This document shows, piece by piece, positions 39,408 to 49,721 of a stretch of 64,000 nucleotides of DNA (the first letter of the stretch is position 1; every line of letters begins with the position of its first letter). Position numbers and translations under genes: made by a program. The notes under the pieces are model-generated. The model saw nothing but the letters and a program-made list of their open reading frames with translations. It searched no databases and was not told where the DNA came from. The stretch comes from Edaphobacter dinghuensis (GTDB lineage: Bacteria; Acidobacteriota; Terriglobia; Terriglobales; Acidobacteriaceae), in NCBI RefSeq assembly GCF_014640335.1, contig NZ_BMGT01000003.1:43148-107147 (forward strand), written 5' to 3'.

Positions 39408-40430
39408 ATGGTGAACATCATGATGAGATTCAAGATTGCGTTGCTGGCAGCTGGATTGCTGCTCTCTGGAGTGGTAGCGGCTGAGGTGTGCACCACGCAG
39501 TCGCAGATGACGTCGGCCGACCGTGATGCGCTGGCAGCGACGGGCCGTAGTCTTGCGACGAAGGTGCAGGCCGACGACGTGAATGGCCTGCAGGCGGCCA
39601 CCGTGGCCGAGTATGCGAAGGACTTCAGCGGCATCGGCGACGTGGTGGGCACGACCGCGGCGAAGCTCAAGGGCGGCACAATCGCAGTGCAGCAGGTCTA
39701 TCTGCTCGATGGCACCCAACTGAAGAAGAACGCGGACGGATCGGCTCCCGATGCGCAGTTCTTCTGTTCGCTCAACAAATCGGTTGCCGAGGTCGATTTC
39801 CTCATTCCCGGCTTGTTACCCGGGCGCTATGGATTTGTGATCGTAGATGTTCAGGGCACGTCACCGTGGCAGCTCTCTTTCCTGCTGCGGCAGGATCAGG
39901 GACGATGGGCGATGGCGGGCTTTTATCCCAAAGCGCTTACGGCTGCCGGTCACGATGGGCTCTGGTACTGGGCACAGGCGCGAGCGATGGCCGCGCGCAA
40001 GGAGCATTGGAATGCCTGGCTTTATTACCGGCAGGCGCAGTCCCTGCTGCAGCCGACAGGCTTTGTGCAGAGCAGCCATCTGGAGAAGTTAAAGTCCGAG
40101 CAGGCAGCAGCCGCTCCTCCGGCCCTGTCGGATGGGATCAGCACATCCGCACCTCTGGTCGTAAAGGGTGCGAACGGGGCAGAGTACCGCTTTGTCGGAT
40201 TGAGCGTGGACGATTCGCTGGGCGCACCGAAGATTGACGTTGTCGCACATTTGCAGGTGGAGGCGGCTGCTGATTCCGCCGTGGCCAAAAAGCGCAATGC
40301 CGATGCAGCGAGTGCGCTGCTGGCCGCCTATCCCGAGTTGCGCAAGGCATTTCACGGCGTCTGGATATTTGCTGAAGCTACGGGGCAAAATCCCTATGCA
40401 ACCGAGGAGGCAATGGACGAGATTCATTGA
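39408..40430 (+). CDS. Exported protein of unknown function
   Basis: A 340-residue secreted protein from the ATG at 39408; starts at 39366, 39420 or 39423 are also possible and none has a strong ribosome site. The signal peptide ends near VVAAEV. A conserved-looking FSGIGDVV...LKGGTIAVQQVYLLD region is followed by FCSLNKSVAEVDFLIPGLLPG and a helical WYWAQARAMAARKEHWNAWLYY segment that looks TPR-like. I recognise no family. It stands alone in its direction. Confidence 0.7.
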   Translation: MVNIMMRFKIALLAAGLLLSGVVAAEVCTTQSQMTSADRDALAATGRSLATKVQADDVNGLQAATVAEYAKDFSGIGDVVGTTAAKLKGGTIAVQQVYLLDGTQLKKNADGSAPDAQFFCSLNKSVAEVDFLIPGLLPGRYGFVIVDVQGTSPWQLSFLLRQDQGRWAMAGFYPKALTAAGHDGLWYWAQARAMAARKEHWNAWLYYRQAQSLLQPTGFVQSSHLEKLKSEQAAAAPPALSDGISTSAPLVVKGANGAEYRFVGLSVDDSLGAPKIDVVAHLQVEAAADSAVAKKRNADAASALLAAYPELRKAFHGVWIFAEATGQNPYATEEAMDEIH

Positions 40431-40599
40431 ACTTCCACCGGATTGTTTCATTCAAAGCCACGACGGAGTGCTATCTTGGAAGTCGTTTTTGCAGAACAAT
40501 TTGATTGTCCCGGGCCTGACTTGGCAGGCTGAAATCGGCATCTCATTATGAGAGACCGTTCGTTAAATTAATTAGTAGATAGAACAAGAAAGAGCAGAG

Positions 40600-41247
40600 A
40601 TGGCAGAGATTAAAAAGACATTGAGCGAAGCGATTGAGGGCAGGCGGGCTACGCCCAGCTTCGATGGTGAGCCCATTCCGGCAGAGGAGTTGCAACAGAT
40701 TCTGGATGCCGGGCTTCATGCTCCGAGCGGATACAACATGCAGCCCTGGCGCTTTGTCGTCGTGCAATCGCCGGAGCAGAAAAAACGCTTGCGGGCTGCC
40801 AGCTACAACCAGGGCAAGGTCGAAGAGGCCTCTGCCGTCATCGTGGCCTGCGGCGATGCCGACGGATGGAGAAAAGACATCGACCTGATGTTGCAACAGG
40901 GCCGCGAAGGCGGAATGCCGGAGAGTTATGCCGCGCAGGCCCGCAGCAGTGTTACCAATTATCTCTCCGGCTTCAGCAGCGAGCAGATGCATGGCTGGCT
41001 CAACAAGATGGTAATGATCGCCTTCACCCATATGATGCTGATGGCCGAGGTTATGGGCTACGACACTGCGCCGATGGAAGGTTTCGAGCAGGACAAGGTG
41101 CATGAGGTACTGCGTCTTCCCTTGAGTTATTGGGTGGTGGCTCTGCTTGGCGTTGGCCATCTCAAGGGTGAGGACAAGTTTTACGGGGGCCGCTTCGACA
41201 TGGCGCATACTGTCTTTGGAGAAGAGTTTGGCAAGCCGTTGAAATAG
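40600..41247 (+). CDS. Nitroreductase-family flavoprotein
   Basis: FMN-dependent oxidoreductase (215 aa). The N-terminal RRATPSFDGEPIPAEELQQIL, HAPSGYNMQPWRFVVVQ and the C-terminal GVGHLKGED segments match the nitroreductase fold. It would reduce nitro groups, quinones or similar with NAD(P)H; the natural substrate cannot be told. AAGAGCAGAG precedes the ATG. The alpha/beta hydrolase gene begins 22 nt after its stop, so the pair is likely an operon. Confidence 0.87.
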   Translation: MAEIKKTLSEAIEGRRATPSFDGEPIPAEELQQILDAGLHAPSGYNMQPWRFVVVQSPEQKKRLRAASYNQGKVEEASAVIVACGDADGWRKDIDLMLQQGREGGMPESYAAQARSSVTNYLSGFSSEQMHGWLNKMVMIAFTHMMLMAEVMGYDTAPMEGFEQDKVHEVLRLPLSYWVVALLGVGHLKGEDKFYGGRFDMAHTVFGEEFGKPLK

Positions 41248-41269
41248 AGTGCAGGAGAGCGACGGTACG

Positions 41270-42226
41270 ATGAGGCGTGGACTTCGAGTTGTCGTTCTTT
41301 TGTTATTGGTGTGCGTGGCCGCTGCGGCGGTTGTCTATTGCTTTCCGCTTGAGTTGGCAGACCAGGCGCTTCGTTTTGATCTGTGGCGTGCAGGCGTGCA
41401 TAGCAAATACATCCAGGCCGGCAGCTACAGGATGCATTACCTGGAGGCATCTCCCTCCGGCAATCAGGGAACTCCCCTGCTGTTGATCCATGGATTGGGC
41501 GCACGTGGCGACGATTGGGCGCCCATGATTCCAGCGCTTGCGGCCAGAGGCTTTCATGTCTATGCTCCCGATCTTCCCGGTTATGGTCGTTCGGGCCGAC
41601 CCGACGCAAGCTACTCCATCTCGATGGAAGAGGCTGCGGTCCTGCAGTTTATGCAGGCCGTTCACCTTACACGCGCCGATGTGGGCGGCTGGTCGATGGG
41701 CGGCTGGGTCGCGATGAAACTGGCGCTCGATCACCCGCAGGTAGTCAATCGCCTTGTGGTCTACGACAGCGCAGGCATTTATTTTCCCGCGACCTTCGGC
41801 CCGGAGCTGTTTACGCCCGACGACGTTGCAGGTGTGCGGAAGTTGATGGCGATGCTGACACCGCATCCCCAGCCAATGCCGGACTTCGTTGCAAGGGCTG
41901 CTCTGCGCAAGCTGCAACGCAATGCGTGGGTCGTTCGTCGTGGCATGGTGTCGATGACCAACGGACGCGATCTTCTCGACTTCCGTCTGAACAATATGCA
42001 GCCTCCCACTCTGGTCGTCTGGGGAGCACAGGACGAGCTGATTCCTCTATCGATCGGTCAGACGATCCATCAGGATATTCCTCACTCCGTCTTGAACATC
42101 ATGGAGGGTTGCGGGCACCTCGCTCCAGCGACCTGCGCGCGGCCAGTGGTCGAGAGCACTGTAGCTTTTCTCAAAGCCGACCCGCCGATGCAGGGCGGCG
42201 AGAAGACCTTTCCCGCAGAACACTAG
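41270..42226 (+). CDS. Membrane-anchored alpha/beta hydrolase
   Basis: Serine hydrolase (318 aa) with an N-terminal membrane anchor or uncleaved signal (residues 5-25). The oxyanion segment LLIHGLGARGDDW, nucleophile elbow G-W-S142-M-G-G, acid in VVWGAQDELIP and His in EGCGHLAP form a complete catalytic set. Substrate unknown. The start at 41270 has CAGGAGAG upstream. It follows the nitroreductase by 22 nt and converges on ubiX with 7 nt between. Confidence 0.9.
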   Translation: MRRGLRVVVLLLLVCVAAAAVVYCFPLELADQALRFDLWRAGVHSKYIQAGSYRMHYLEASPSGNQGTPLLLIHGLGARGDDWAPMIPALAARGFHVYAPDLPGYGRSGRPDASYSISMEEAAVLQFMQAVHLTRADVGGWSMGGWVAMKLALDHPQVVNRLVVYDSAGIYFPATFGPELFTPDDVAGVRKLMAMLTPHPQPMPDFVARAALRKLQRNAWVVRRGMVSMTNGRDLLDFRLNNMQPPTLVVWGAQDELIPLSIGQTIHQDIPHSVLNIMEGCGHLAPATCARPVVESTVAFLKADPPMQGGEKTFPAEH

Positions 42227-42233
42227 GACATCA

Positions 42234-42848
42234 TCAGTCGGGCTGCCACTGGTAAGCGCCCGGCTGCGGCAGATCGATATGCGCGAGCACCCGGTCGACA
42301 AATTGGCGTGCCATCTCGGTGGTGTTCTGCGGATGGTTGTAGAGAGTAGGAATGACTGGAAAGATCACTGCTCCAGCATCGGATGCAAGCTGCATATTGC
42401 GTAGATGAATGCGGTTGAGCGGAGTCTCGCGCACGCATAGCAGCAAGGGGCGGCGCTCCTTAAGACAGACATCGGCAGCACGCTGAATGAGGTTCGAGGC
42501 CAGGCCATTCGCAATTGCCGCAAGCGTTCCCATGGAGCAGGGAAGGATCACCATCGCGTCAGTGGGGTAGCTTCCGCTGGCAATATTGGCGCCGATATCG
42601 CCTTCGGGATGCTGTTGAATCTTGGGGCTGGGCGCGCCCAGCAACTTTTCGACGAGACCGTTGCGCCCGCTGATCTGTAGTTCTTCTGCAAAGACACGAA
42701 GGGAGTTGTCTGAGACGACGAAGTTTATTTTTGCTACGCGGTCGTCGCTGGCAAGGGCGCGAAGCATCTCAGCAGCATAGATGGACCCGCTGGCTCCCGT
42801 TACAGCCAGGGTGATATTGCGAGAGTGCGAGATTGTAAATTCAGTCAC
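42234..42848 (-). CDS. ubiX: Flavin prenyltransferase UbiX
   Basis: Makes prenylated FMN, the cofactor of UbiD-type decarboxylases (204 aa). Family features are VTGASGSIYAAEML, the NFVVSDNS strand, PCSMGTLAAIANGLASNLIQRAADV with its conserved Ser/Gly loop, and a late ETPLNRIHLRNM segment. No ubiD lies in this window, so the partner must be elsewhere. It could serve menaquinone or aromatic-acid metabolism. Confidence 0.95.
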   Translation of the reverse strand: MTEFTISHSRNITLAVTGASGSIYAAEMLRALASDDRVAKINFVVSDNSLRVFAEELQISGRNGLVEKLLGAPSPKIQQHPEGDIGANIASGSYPTDAMVILPCSMGTLAAIANGLASNLIQRAADVCLKERRPLLLCVRETPLNRIHLRNMQLASDAGAVIFPVIPTLYNHPQNTTEMARQFVDRVLAHIDLPQPGAYQWQPD

Positions 42849-42959
42849 TTAGATGATTATCACCGAAATCGGCAGTGTTGGACGAGCGCGACTTTTTCCC
42901 TGCGCGTGCTTTTAATGTCATGAATGCATATGAAGGAAGCCAATGGAGATATGGACTAA

Positions 42960-43985
42960 ATGAAAGCTGGAAAAGATGCTTGCAGGAGCCCATATCGATG
43001 GGGAACGATGCTGTTGCTAATCGTGATAGTGCTGCTGGGCACTACGCGCGGATATGCATCCGTGTCGTTGCTGATGGAGGAGCCCTATGGAGATTTTGGA
43101 GCATTTAATCCCACAGGCCATGCGGCAGTTTATCTGAACCATATCTGTGCTCAGTCGCCCATCGAACTGCGGCCCTGCCACGACGGCGAATATGGTGTCG
43201 TGATCAGTCGTTATCACAAGATCGACGGCTACGACTGGATTGCGATGCCGCTGATCCCGTATCTGTACGCGGTCGATTCGTTGAACGATGTGCCGATGTC
43301 GGTGAACAAGAAGCAGGTGGCGGAACTGCGCGACGAGTATCGCCGCAAGCATCTGCAGGGACTTGCGCCGAGTGGAGAGTACGGTGAAGTCCCCAAGGGA
43401 GAGTGGACGCAACTGGTGGGTGCTTCGTATGACCGCAAGATCCATGGCTTCGAAGTAGACAGCACACCGGAGCAGGACCAGCGCTTCATCGCACTATTCA
43501 ACGACCGCAGCAACGTAGGCCACTTCAACCTGCTCTTTCATAACTGCGCAGACTTTTCGCAGGAGGTGCTGGATACTTATTTCCCCCACGCGATTCATCG
43601 AAATTTTGTTGCCGATGTCGGTCTGATGACGCCGAAGCAGGTAGCGCGATCGCTGGTGGCATACGGAAAGAAGCATCCTGAAGTGAACATGACAGCCTTT
43701 GTGATTCCTCAGGTGCCGGGAAGTGTGAAGCGGAGCCATGGAGTCGATGGAGTGACCGAATCGCTGGTGAAGAGCAAGAAGTATCTGCTGCCGTTGGTAG
43801 TGCTCAGTCCGGAGTTTACCGGTGGAGTCGTCGTTGCCTATCTGGCGGAGGGAAGGATGAAGCTGCCGAAGAACGCAACTCTCTTCAACGCTGGCGATGA
43901 AGAGATTACCGACGCGCAGGCGGCTCCAACGGATGTATCGACGAGGACGGTTTTGCCTCCGCCTTCTTCTGCGGCACAACCCTAA
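42960..43985 (+). CDS. Exported protein with papain-like H...NC motif
   Basis: A 341-residue secreted protein. An N-terminal hydrophobic stretch (17-33) is a signal or anchor. G-H54-A-A-V-Y-L and N195-C196-A-D-F-S occur in the order His then Asn-Cys, as in circularly permuted NlpC/P60-like and DUF4105-type papain-fold enzymes. It may be a peptidase or amidase acting in the envelope; not certain. The C-terminus is Ser/Pro-rich. Start choice is uncertain between 42960 and 43008. It converges on the ykgJ-like gene with a 4-nt overlap. Confidence 0.72.
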   Translation: MKAGKDACRSPYRWGTMLLLIVIVLLGTTRGYASVSLLMEEPYGDFGAFNPTGHAAVYLNHICAQSPIELRPCHDGEYGVVISRYHKIDGYDWIAMPLIPYLYAVDSLNDVPMSVNKKQVAELRDEYRRKHLQGLAPSGEYGEVPKGEWTQLVGASYDRKIHGFEVDSTPEQDQRFIALFNDRSNVGHFNLLFHNCADFSQEVLDTYFPHAIHRNFVADVGLMTPKQVARSLVAYGKKHPEVNMTAFVIPQVPGSVKRSHGVDGVTESLVKSKKYLLPLVVLSPEFTGGVVVAYLAEGRMKLPKNATLFNAGDEEITDAQAAPTDVSTRTVLPPPSSAAQP

Positions 43986-44602
43986 TCTCGACTGCGGAGC
44001 GCATAAGCAATAAGAGTCTGGCCGTGCAAGCCATGCGCTGCATTGAAGGCCTCGTTGCTGGCCTCTTCCTGCGCAGGAAGAGTGGGATCAAGCTCGCAGG
44101 CTGCGATCTCTTCAGTGCTCGCGGTAATGAAGCAGAGCTCGCATGTGGCTAGATTGTCCTCGGCCGTGCGCATCGGCGGCCCAAACGTTCGGCACAGGAT
44201 AGGCCGGTGCCCATAGAGATCACAAGTGCCATGTTCGAGATCGAGCACAGGACAAGGCTCATCGTTTGCAAACTCCTCGAAGAGGATGGCGGCTTCGTAG
44301 TCCTCGTTCAGAATGCCGCTATGTACGTCGCCAGGAAACCATGGATCGAGACGGGTGAGCGAGTTGGCAACCCGTGCGCGAACCCTTGCGGCACGTTCAG
44401 GATCAGCCTGCGTAAGAGTCTCGAGTCCTTCGCGGAGACGAGCCGCATCTTCATGAGCGATAGGGAAGACTCCAATGCAGCATTGCGAGCAGCCGGGCTT
44501 GCAGACAAGGTGTGCGCCACTACGGCGTACAGAATCGGCGAGTGCGGCGTCAACAATCTGCACTAGCTGTTGACGCTGCACGAATTCGCCGGGGCTAAAC
44601 AT
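43982..44602 (-). CDS. YkgJ-type cysteine cluster protein
   Basis: A 206-residue protein with a metal-cluster-like cysteine pattern: CKPGCSQCCIG near residue 34, CPVLDLEHGTCDLYGHRPILCRTF near 120-140, and CELC soon after. This CxxxCxxCC...C pattern is the YkgJ/UPF0153 signature, thought to bind zinc or an iron-sulfur cluster. Function unknown. It is the last gene of the minus-strand run that includes purB, 9 nt upstream. Confidence 0.85.
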   Translation of the reverse strand: MFSPGEFVQRQQLVQIVDAALADSVRRSGAHLVCKPGCSQCCIGVFPIAHEDAARLREGLETLTQADPERAARVRARVANSLTRLDPWFPGDVHSGILNEDYEAAILFEEFANDEPCPVLDLEHGTCDLYGHRPILCRTFGPPMRTAEDNLATCELCFITASTEEIAACELDPTLPAQEEASNEAFNAAHGLHGQTLIAYALRSRD

Positions 44603-44611
44603 GGATGTAAC

Positions 44612-45913
44612 TTAAGCGCCTAGAACGCGAGCAAAGATAGCGTCCACATTTGCAAGCTGACGGTTGTAGTCGAAGGCACGAGCCAGCTTTTCAGGCGAGA
44701 GTCGCGCCGTAATCTCCGGAACCTTGGCCACTTCGTCACGAAACACGAGATCGTTCTTCCACGAATTCATAGCGTGACCCTGTACCAGGCGATAGGCATC
44801 TTCGCGGCTCATGCCGGACTCGGCAAGATCGAGCAGAAGCTGCCCCGAGAAGATAAGGCCGCCGGTGGACTCAAGGTTCTTCAACATGCGCGCCGGGTAG
44901 ACGAGCAGCTTGTCGATCAGGTTCGTCGTCTTGGCCAACAGATAGTCGATCAGGATCGTAGAGTCGGGCAGAATAACGCGCTCGGCAGAGGAGTGTGAGA
45001 TATCGCGCTCGTGCCACAGTGCCACGTTCTCAAACGCAGTCTGCGCGTTGGCGCGAACGACACGTGCCAGGCCCGAAATCTGCTCGGAGACGATGGGGTT
45101 GCGCTTGTGCGGCATCGCGCTCGATCCCTTCTGCTTCTCGGAGAAGAACTCCTCGGCCTCGCGCACCTCGGTGCGTTGCAGGTGGCGAACTTCGGTGGCG
45201 ATCTTATCAAGCGTGCTGGCGAGCACGGCGAGCGTGGCAACGTAAGCGGCGTGAAGATCGCGCTGAACGACTTGCGTTGCGATGGCTACCGGCTTGAGGC
45301 CCAGCCCAGCACAGATGGCCTCTTCGTGCTCGGGCTTGAGATGGCCAAAGGTGCCGACGGCTCCCGAGAGCTTGCCGACGCGGAGATCTTCGGCAGCGGT
45401 GTCGAAGCGGACGAGATTGCGCTGAACTTCGGCGTACCAGAGCAGAAGCTTCAGCCCAAAGGTCGAAGGTTCGGCATGAACGCCATGCGTGCGGCCAATG
45501 ATCGGCGTGTGCTTGAACTCCACGGCGCGGCGCTTCAACACGTCGAGAAGGCCGACGATGCCGGTGTGGATGATCGCCGAGGCTTCCTTGAGCTGTAGCG
45601 CCTGCGCGGTATCAACGACATCGGTGGAGGTGAGGCCGTAGTGCAGCCAGCGTGAGTGCTCGGGATTGTTGATGTGCTCGGCGACGGTGGTGGTAAAGGC
45701 GATGACGTCGTGGCGGACCTCAGCCTCGATCTCGTCGATGCGGGCGACAGTGAAGTTGCCCTTGTCGCGAATCGTATCGGCGGCGTCTTGCGGCACAAGG
45801 CCGAACTTGGCGAGGGCCTGAGAGGCGGCAGCTTCAACGGTGAGCCACGAGCGGTACTTGTTTTCGTCAGACCAGATTTTGCCCATCGCGGGGCGTGTAT
45901 AGCGGGCGATCAT
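44612..45913 (-). CDS. purB: Adenylosuccinate lyase
   Basis: Fumarase-superfamily lyase acting twice in purine synthesis, on SAICAR and adenylosuccinate (433 aa). The superfamily signature GSSAMPHKRNP is intact, with the flexible-loop Ser at its start; HYGLTSTDVVDTAQ and IIGRTHGVHAEP carry the two catalytic His segments. AAGGATTTTTATG gives the start. It lies 39 nt downstream of the glutaredoxin-like gene in one direction. Confidence 0.97.
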   Translation of the reverse strand: MIARYTRPAMGKIWSDENKYRSWLTVEAAASQALAKFGLVPQDAADTIRDKGNFTVARIDEIEAEVRHDVIAFTTTVAEHINNPEHSRWLHYGLTSTDVVDTAQALQLKEASAIIHTGIVGLLDVLKRRAVEFKHTPIIGRTHGVHAEPSTFGLKLLLWYAEVQRNLVRFDTAAEDLRVGKLSGAVGTFGHLKPEHEEAICAGLGLKPVAIATQVVQRDLHAAYVATLAVLASTLDKIATEVRHLQRTEVREAEEFFSEKQKGSSAMPHKRNPIVSEQISGLARVVRANAQTAFENVALWHERDISHSSAERVILPDSTILIDYLLAKTTNLIDKLLVYPARMLKNLESTGGLIFSGQLLLDLAESGMSREDAYRLVQGHAMNSWKNDLVFRDEVAKVPEITARLSPEKLARAFDYNRQLANVDAIFARVLGA

Positions 45914-45952
45914 AAAAATCCTTGGGTATTATTTGAACTTTTTTGGGAAGCG

Positions 45953-46210
45953 TTACGAGTTGCTGACGCCGAAGAGTGCTGCCATTTCGTCGTGCAGGAA
46001 GCCGCGGCCTGGCCGATAGGGCTGTATCCATTTGCCGTCGAGGACGAACTGCGGAATGGCACGCTTGCCGACATTTTCGAGGACCTCCTCGGCGGCGCCA
46101 GGGGTCTCCTCGATATCGATCTCGGTGAAGGGGATGTTGTGTTTGGCGAGAAAGCGTTTGGCCTCGCGGCAGTCGCGGCACCATGAAGCCGAATAAACGG
46201 TCAGTTCCAT
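45953..46210 (-). CDS. Glutaredoxin-like protein
   Basis: Short thioredoxin-fold protein (85 aa) with active site W-C-R-D-C (residues 10-14) and the cis-Pro region RAIPQFVLDGKW. It is a class II-like glutaredoxin or NrdH-type disulfide reductase; partner unknown. AAAAGGTAAAATAGAGCC precedes the ATG. It sits between an SDR and purB in the same direction. Confidence 0.88.
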   Translation of the reverse strand: MELTVYSASWCRDCREAKRFLAKHNIPFTEIDIEETPGAAEEVLENVGKRAIPQFVLDGKWIQPYRPGRGFLHDEMAALFGVSNS

Positions 46211-46266
46211 GGCTCTATTTTACCTTTTCCGCGCTGCGCGAGGCCTTTTGTCGCTTATTGTGCTGC

Positions 46267-47037
46267 TTACTGCTCGTGGTAGTTGCGGATCAGGCCGCCG
46301 TCGGTGAAGTACGTGGAGCCGGTGACGTAGGCACCGTCTTCAGAGGCGAGGAAGAGAGCTACACCGGATACATCATCGACCGTGCCCAGACGTCCCAACG
46401 GAATGTTGGCGAGCAGAGCGTTGAGCTGTTCTTTGTTGTTGAGCAGGCTGGCGTTCATAGGCGTAATGACTGCGCCGGGGGCGATGTTGTTGACCGTGAT
46501 GCCCAGCGGGCCAAGCTCGACGGCGAGGTTGCGCATCAACATGCGCATGCCGCCCTTGGCCGCGCAATAGCTGGCAAAGTGCGGAAAGACCATGTCCTCG
46601 TGAACAGAGCTGAGGTTGATGACGCGACCGGGCTGCTTGGCGTCGCGCAGACGACGAACGAAGGCCTGGGTCAAGAAGAACGCGCCGCGCAGATTGACGT
46701 TCAGAACAGCGTCGTAGTCCTTCTCGGTGACGTCCCAGAAGTCCGCGCCGATCTCGATACCGGCATTGTTGACGAGAATGTCGCAGCGGCCAAGCTGCTT
46801 ATAGGCTTCTTCGATCAGGTTGTGCGTGTCGGCGGTCTTAGTGATATCGCCCAGAACGACGATGGCCTTTCCGCCCGCAGCCTCGGCTTTGGCTTTGGTC
46901 TCATTCGCACCCTCGGGCTTGATGTCATTGATGACGACGCTTGCTCCTTCGCTGGCGAAACGAATGGCGATGGCCTGCCCAATACCTGAACCAGCTCCGC
47001 TGATGACAGCGACTTTTCCTGCGAGACGACCTGACAT
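46267..47037 (-). CDS. Short-chain dehydrogenase/reductase
   Basis: Classical SDR (256 aa). NAD(P)-binding G14-AGSGIG20 with D38 at the end of strand 2 suggests NAD preference. The NNAG motif is at 90-93 and the catalytic set is S143/S144, Y157 and K161. C-terminal TDGGLIRNY is typical. The closest style is glucose 1-dehydrogenase or 3-oxoacyl-ACP reductase-like SDRs; substrate not assignable. GAGGAAAG precedes the ATG. Confidence 0.9.
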   Translation of the reverse strand: MSGRLAGKVAVISGAGSGIGQAIAIRFASEGASVVINDIKPEGANETKAKAEAAGGKAIVVLGDITKTADTHNLIEEAYKQLGRCDILVNNAGIEIGADFWDVTEKDYDAVLNVNLRGAFFLTQAFVRRLRDAKQPGRVINLSSVHEDMVFPHFASYCAAKGGMRMLMRNLAVELGPLGITVNNIAPGAVITPMNASLLNNKEQLNALLANIPLGRLGTVDDVSGVALFLASEDGAYVTGSTYFTDGGLIRNYHEQ

Positions 47038-47066
47038 GATTTTCTTTCCTCGATCCTTCTGAATGT

Positions 47067-49008
<1,942 letters not shown>

Positions 49009-49311
49009 TTCGGTGTACCTGTTCTGTTCTTGGCTACGGTGTTCGTCGTACTTCCACAGGGTACCCCACCCCCTGTACTTATTGTGTAAAGTCTTCCATC
49101 GAAAGGACTTATTTTATAAAGTCTTCTATTCAAAGGAGTTGTTTCTAAGCTTCTGATTCTAAAAGGGGATCAGGGCCGGGGAGTTATGGTTTCTGGTGCT
49201 ATTTCAAGTATAGCGGTTGGTCTGGAACTAATTTGCAAGACCTATCTTCTTTGTTTGGAAGACTTTGAGGGACTTGAGCGCTTGACAGGTTTTTTGCGGA
49301 CTTACGAAATT
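49009..49311. other. Non-coding region upstream of aguA
   Basis: About 300 bases between aguA and the small membrane protein gene. It contains the GGGTACCCC-plus-tandem-repeat element described separately. The remainder (49142-49311) shows no credible gene. An open frame on the plus strand from 49186 overlaps the opposite gene and looks like a shadow. Confidence 0.5.
49059..49141. repeat. GGGTACCCC element with 30-bp tandem unit
   Basis: GGGTACCCC (49059-49067) is followed by two imperfect direct copies, 30 bp apart, of TAAAGTCTTC-N6-AAAGGA. A related arrangement occurs at 63885-63960. It looks like a degenerate intergenic repeat family. Confidence 0.55.
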
Positions 49312-49545
49312 TCAAAAGCGGGAGCGCAGGGACCAGACCAGGAACATGCCAAAGAGGATGTAGGCCGCACCCATGAGCTTCCAGTTGGTGCGGGTGATCT
49401 GTTCGAAGCGGCTGGCGTTTTTTGCGAAGAGACGGCGGCCGAGGAGGAGTCGGTAGACGGGGAGGACTTTGCTAGGTGCGGCGAGATGGAAGGTTCCGAG
49501 AAGGATGTAGGCGGCGGCGATGAGCAGGAGGATGAGGGCGGTCAT
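49312..49545 (-). CDS. Small two-helix membrane protein
   Basis: A 77-residue protein with two membrane helices (2-22 and about 56-72) joined by a basic loop (KVLPVYRLLLGRRLFAKNASRF). No family is recognised. The hydrophobic plan is clear, but no strong ribosome site precedes the ATG. It lies between aofH and aguA in the same direction. Confidence 0.6.
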   Translation of the reverse strand: MTALILLLIAAAYILLGTFHLAAPSKVLPVYRLLLGRRLFAKNASRFEQITRTNWKLMGAAYILFGMFLVWSLRSRF

Positions 49546-49660
49546 TTTTTAGCGTGTGTGCAAGGAGAACATATCTGAGGCTGGAAGTGCATGGCCATTC
49601 TTTGCGGTGAGGCTGCAAAGGATGGAGTACCTGTGCGGTTTGGGCTGGGTTAGGGAAGGC

Positions 49661-49721
49661 GGTTCGCGCGTGCGCGAATGCCCACATCTCAAAATCGAGA
49701 TATGGGGCACCCGCACCCGGC
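49661..49721. repeat. Palindromic intergenic repeat, copy A
   Basis: About 61 bp, very similar to 51668-51727 in the same orientation. On the minus strand it begins right after the amine oxidase stop and folds as TGCCCCATATCTC - GATTTT - GAGATGTGGGCA, a near-perfect hairpin. Confidence 0.7.

Noticed and set aside
49186..49578. Plus-strand 130-codon frame opposite the small membrane protein
   Set aside because: GGGGAG lies only 2 nt before the ATG, and the C-terminal half is an acidic Gly/Glu shadow of the membrane protein gene.
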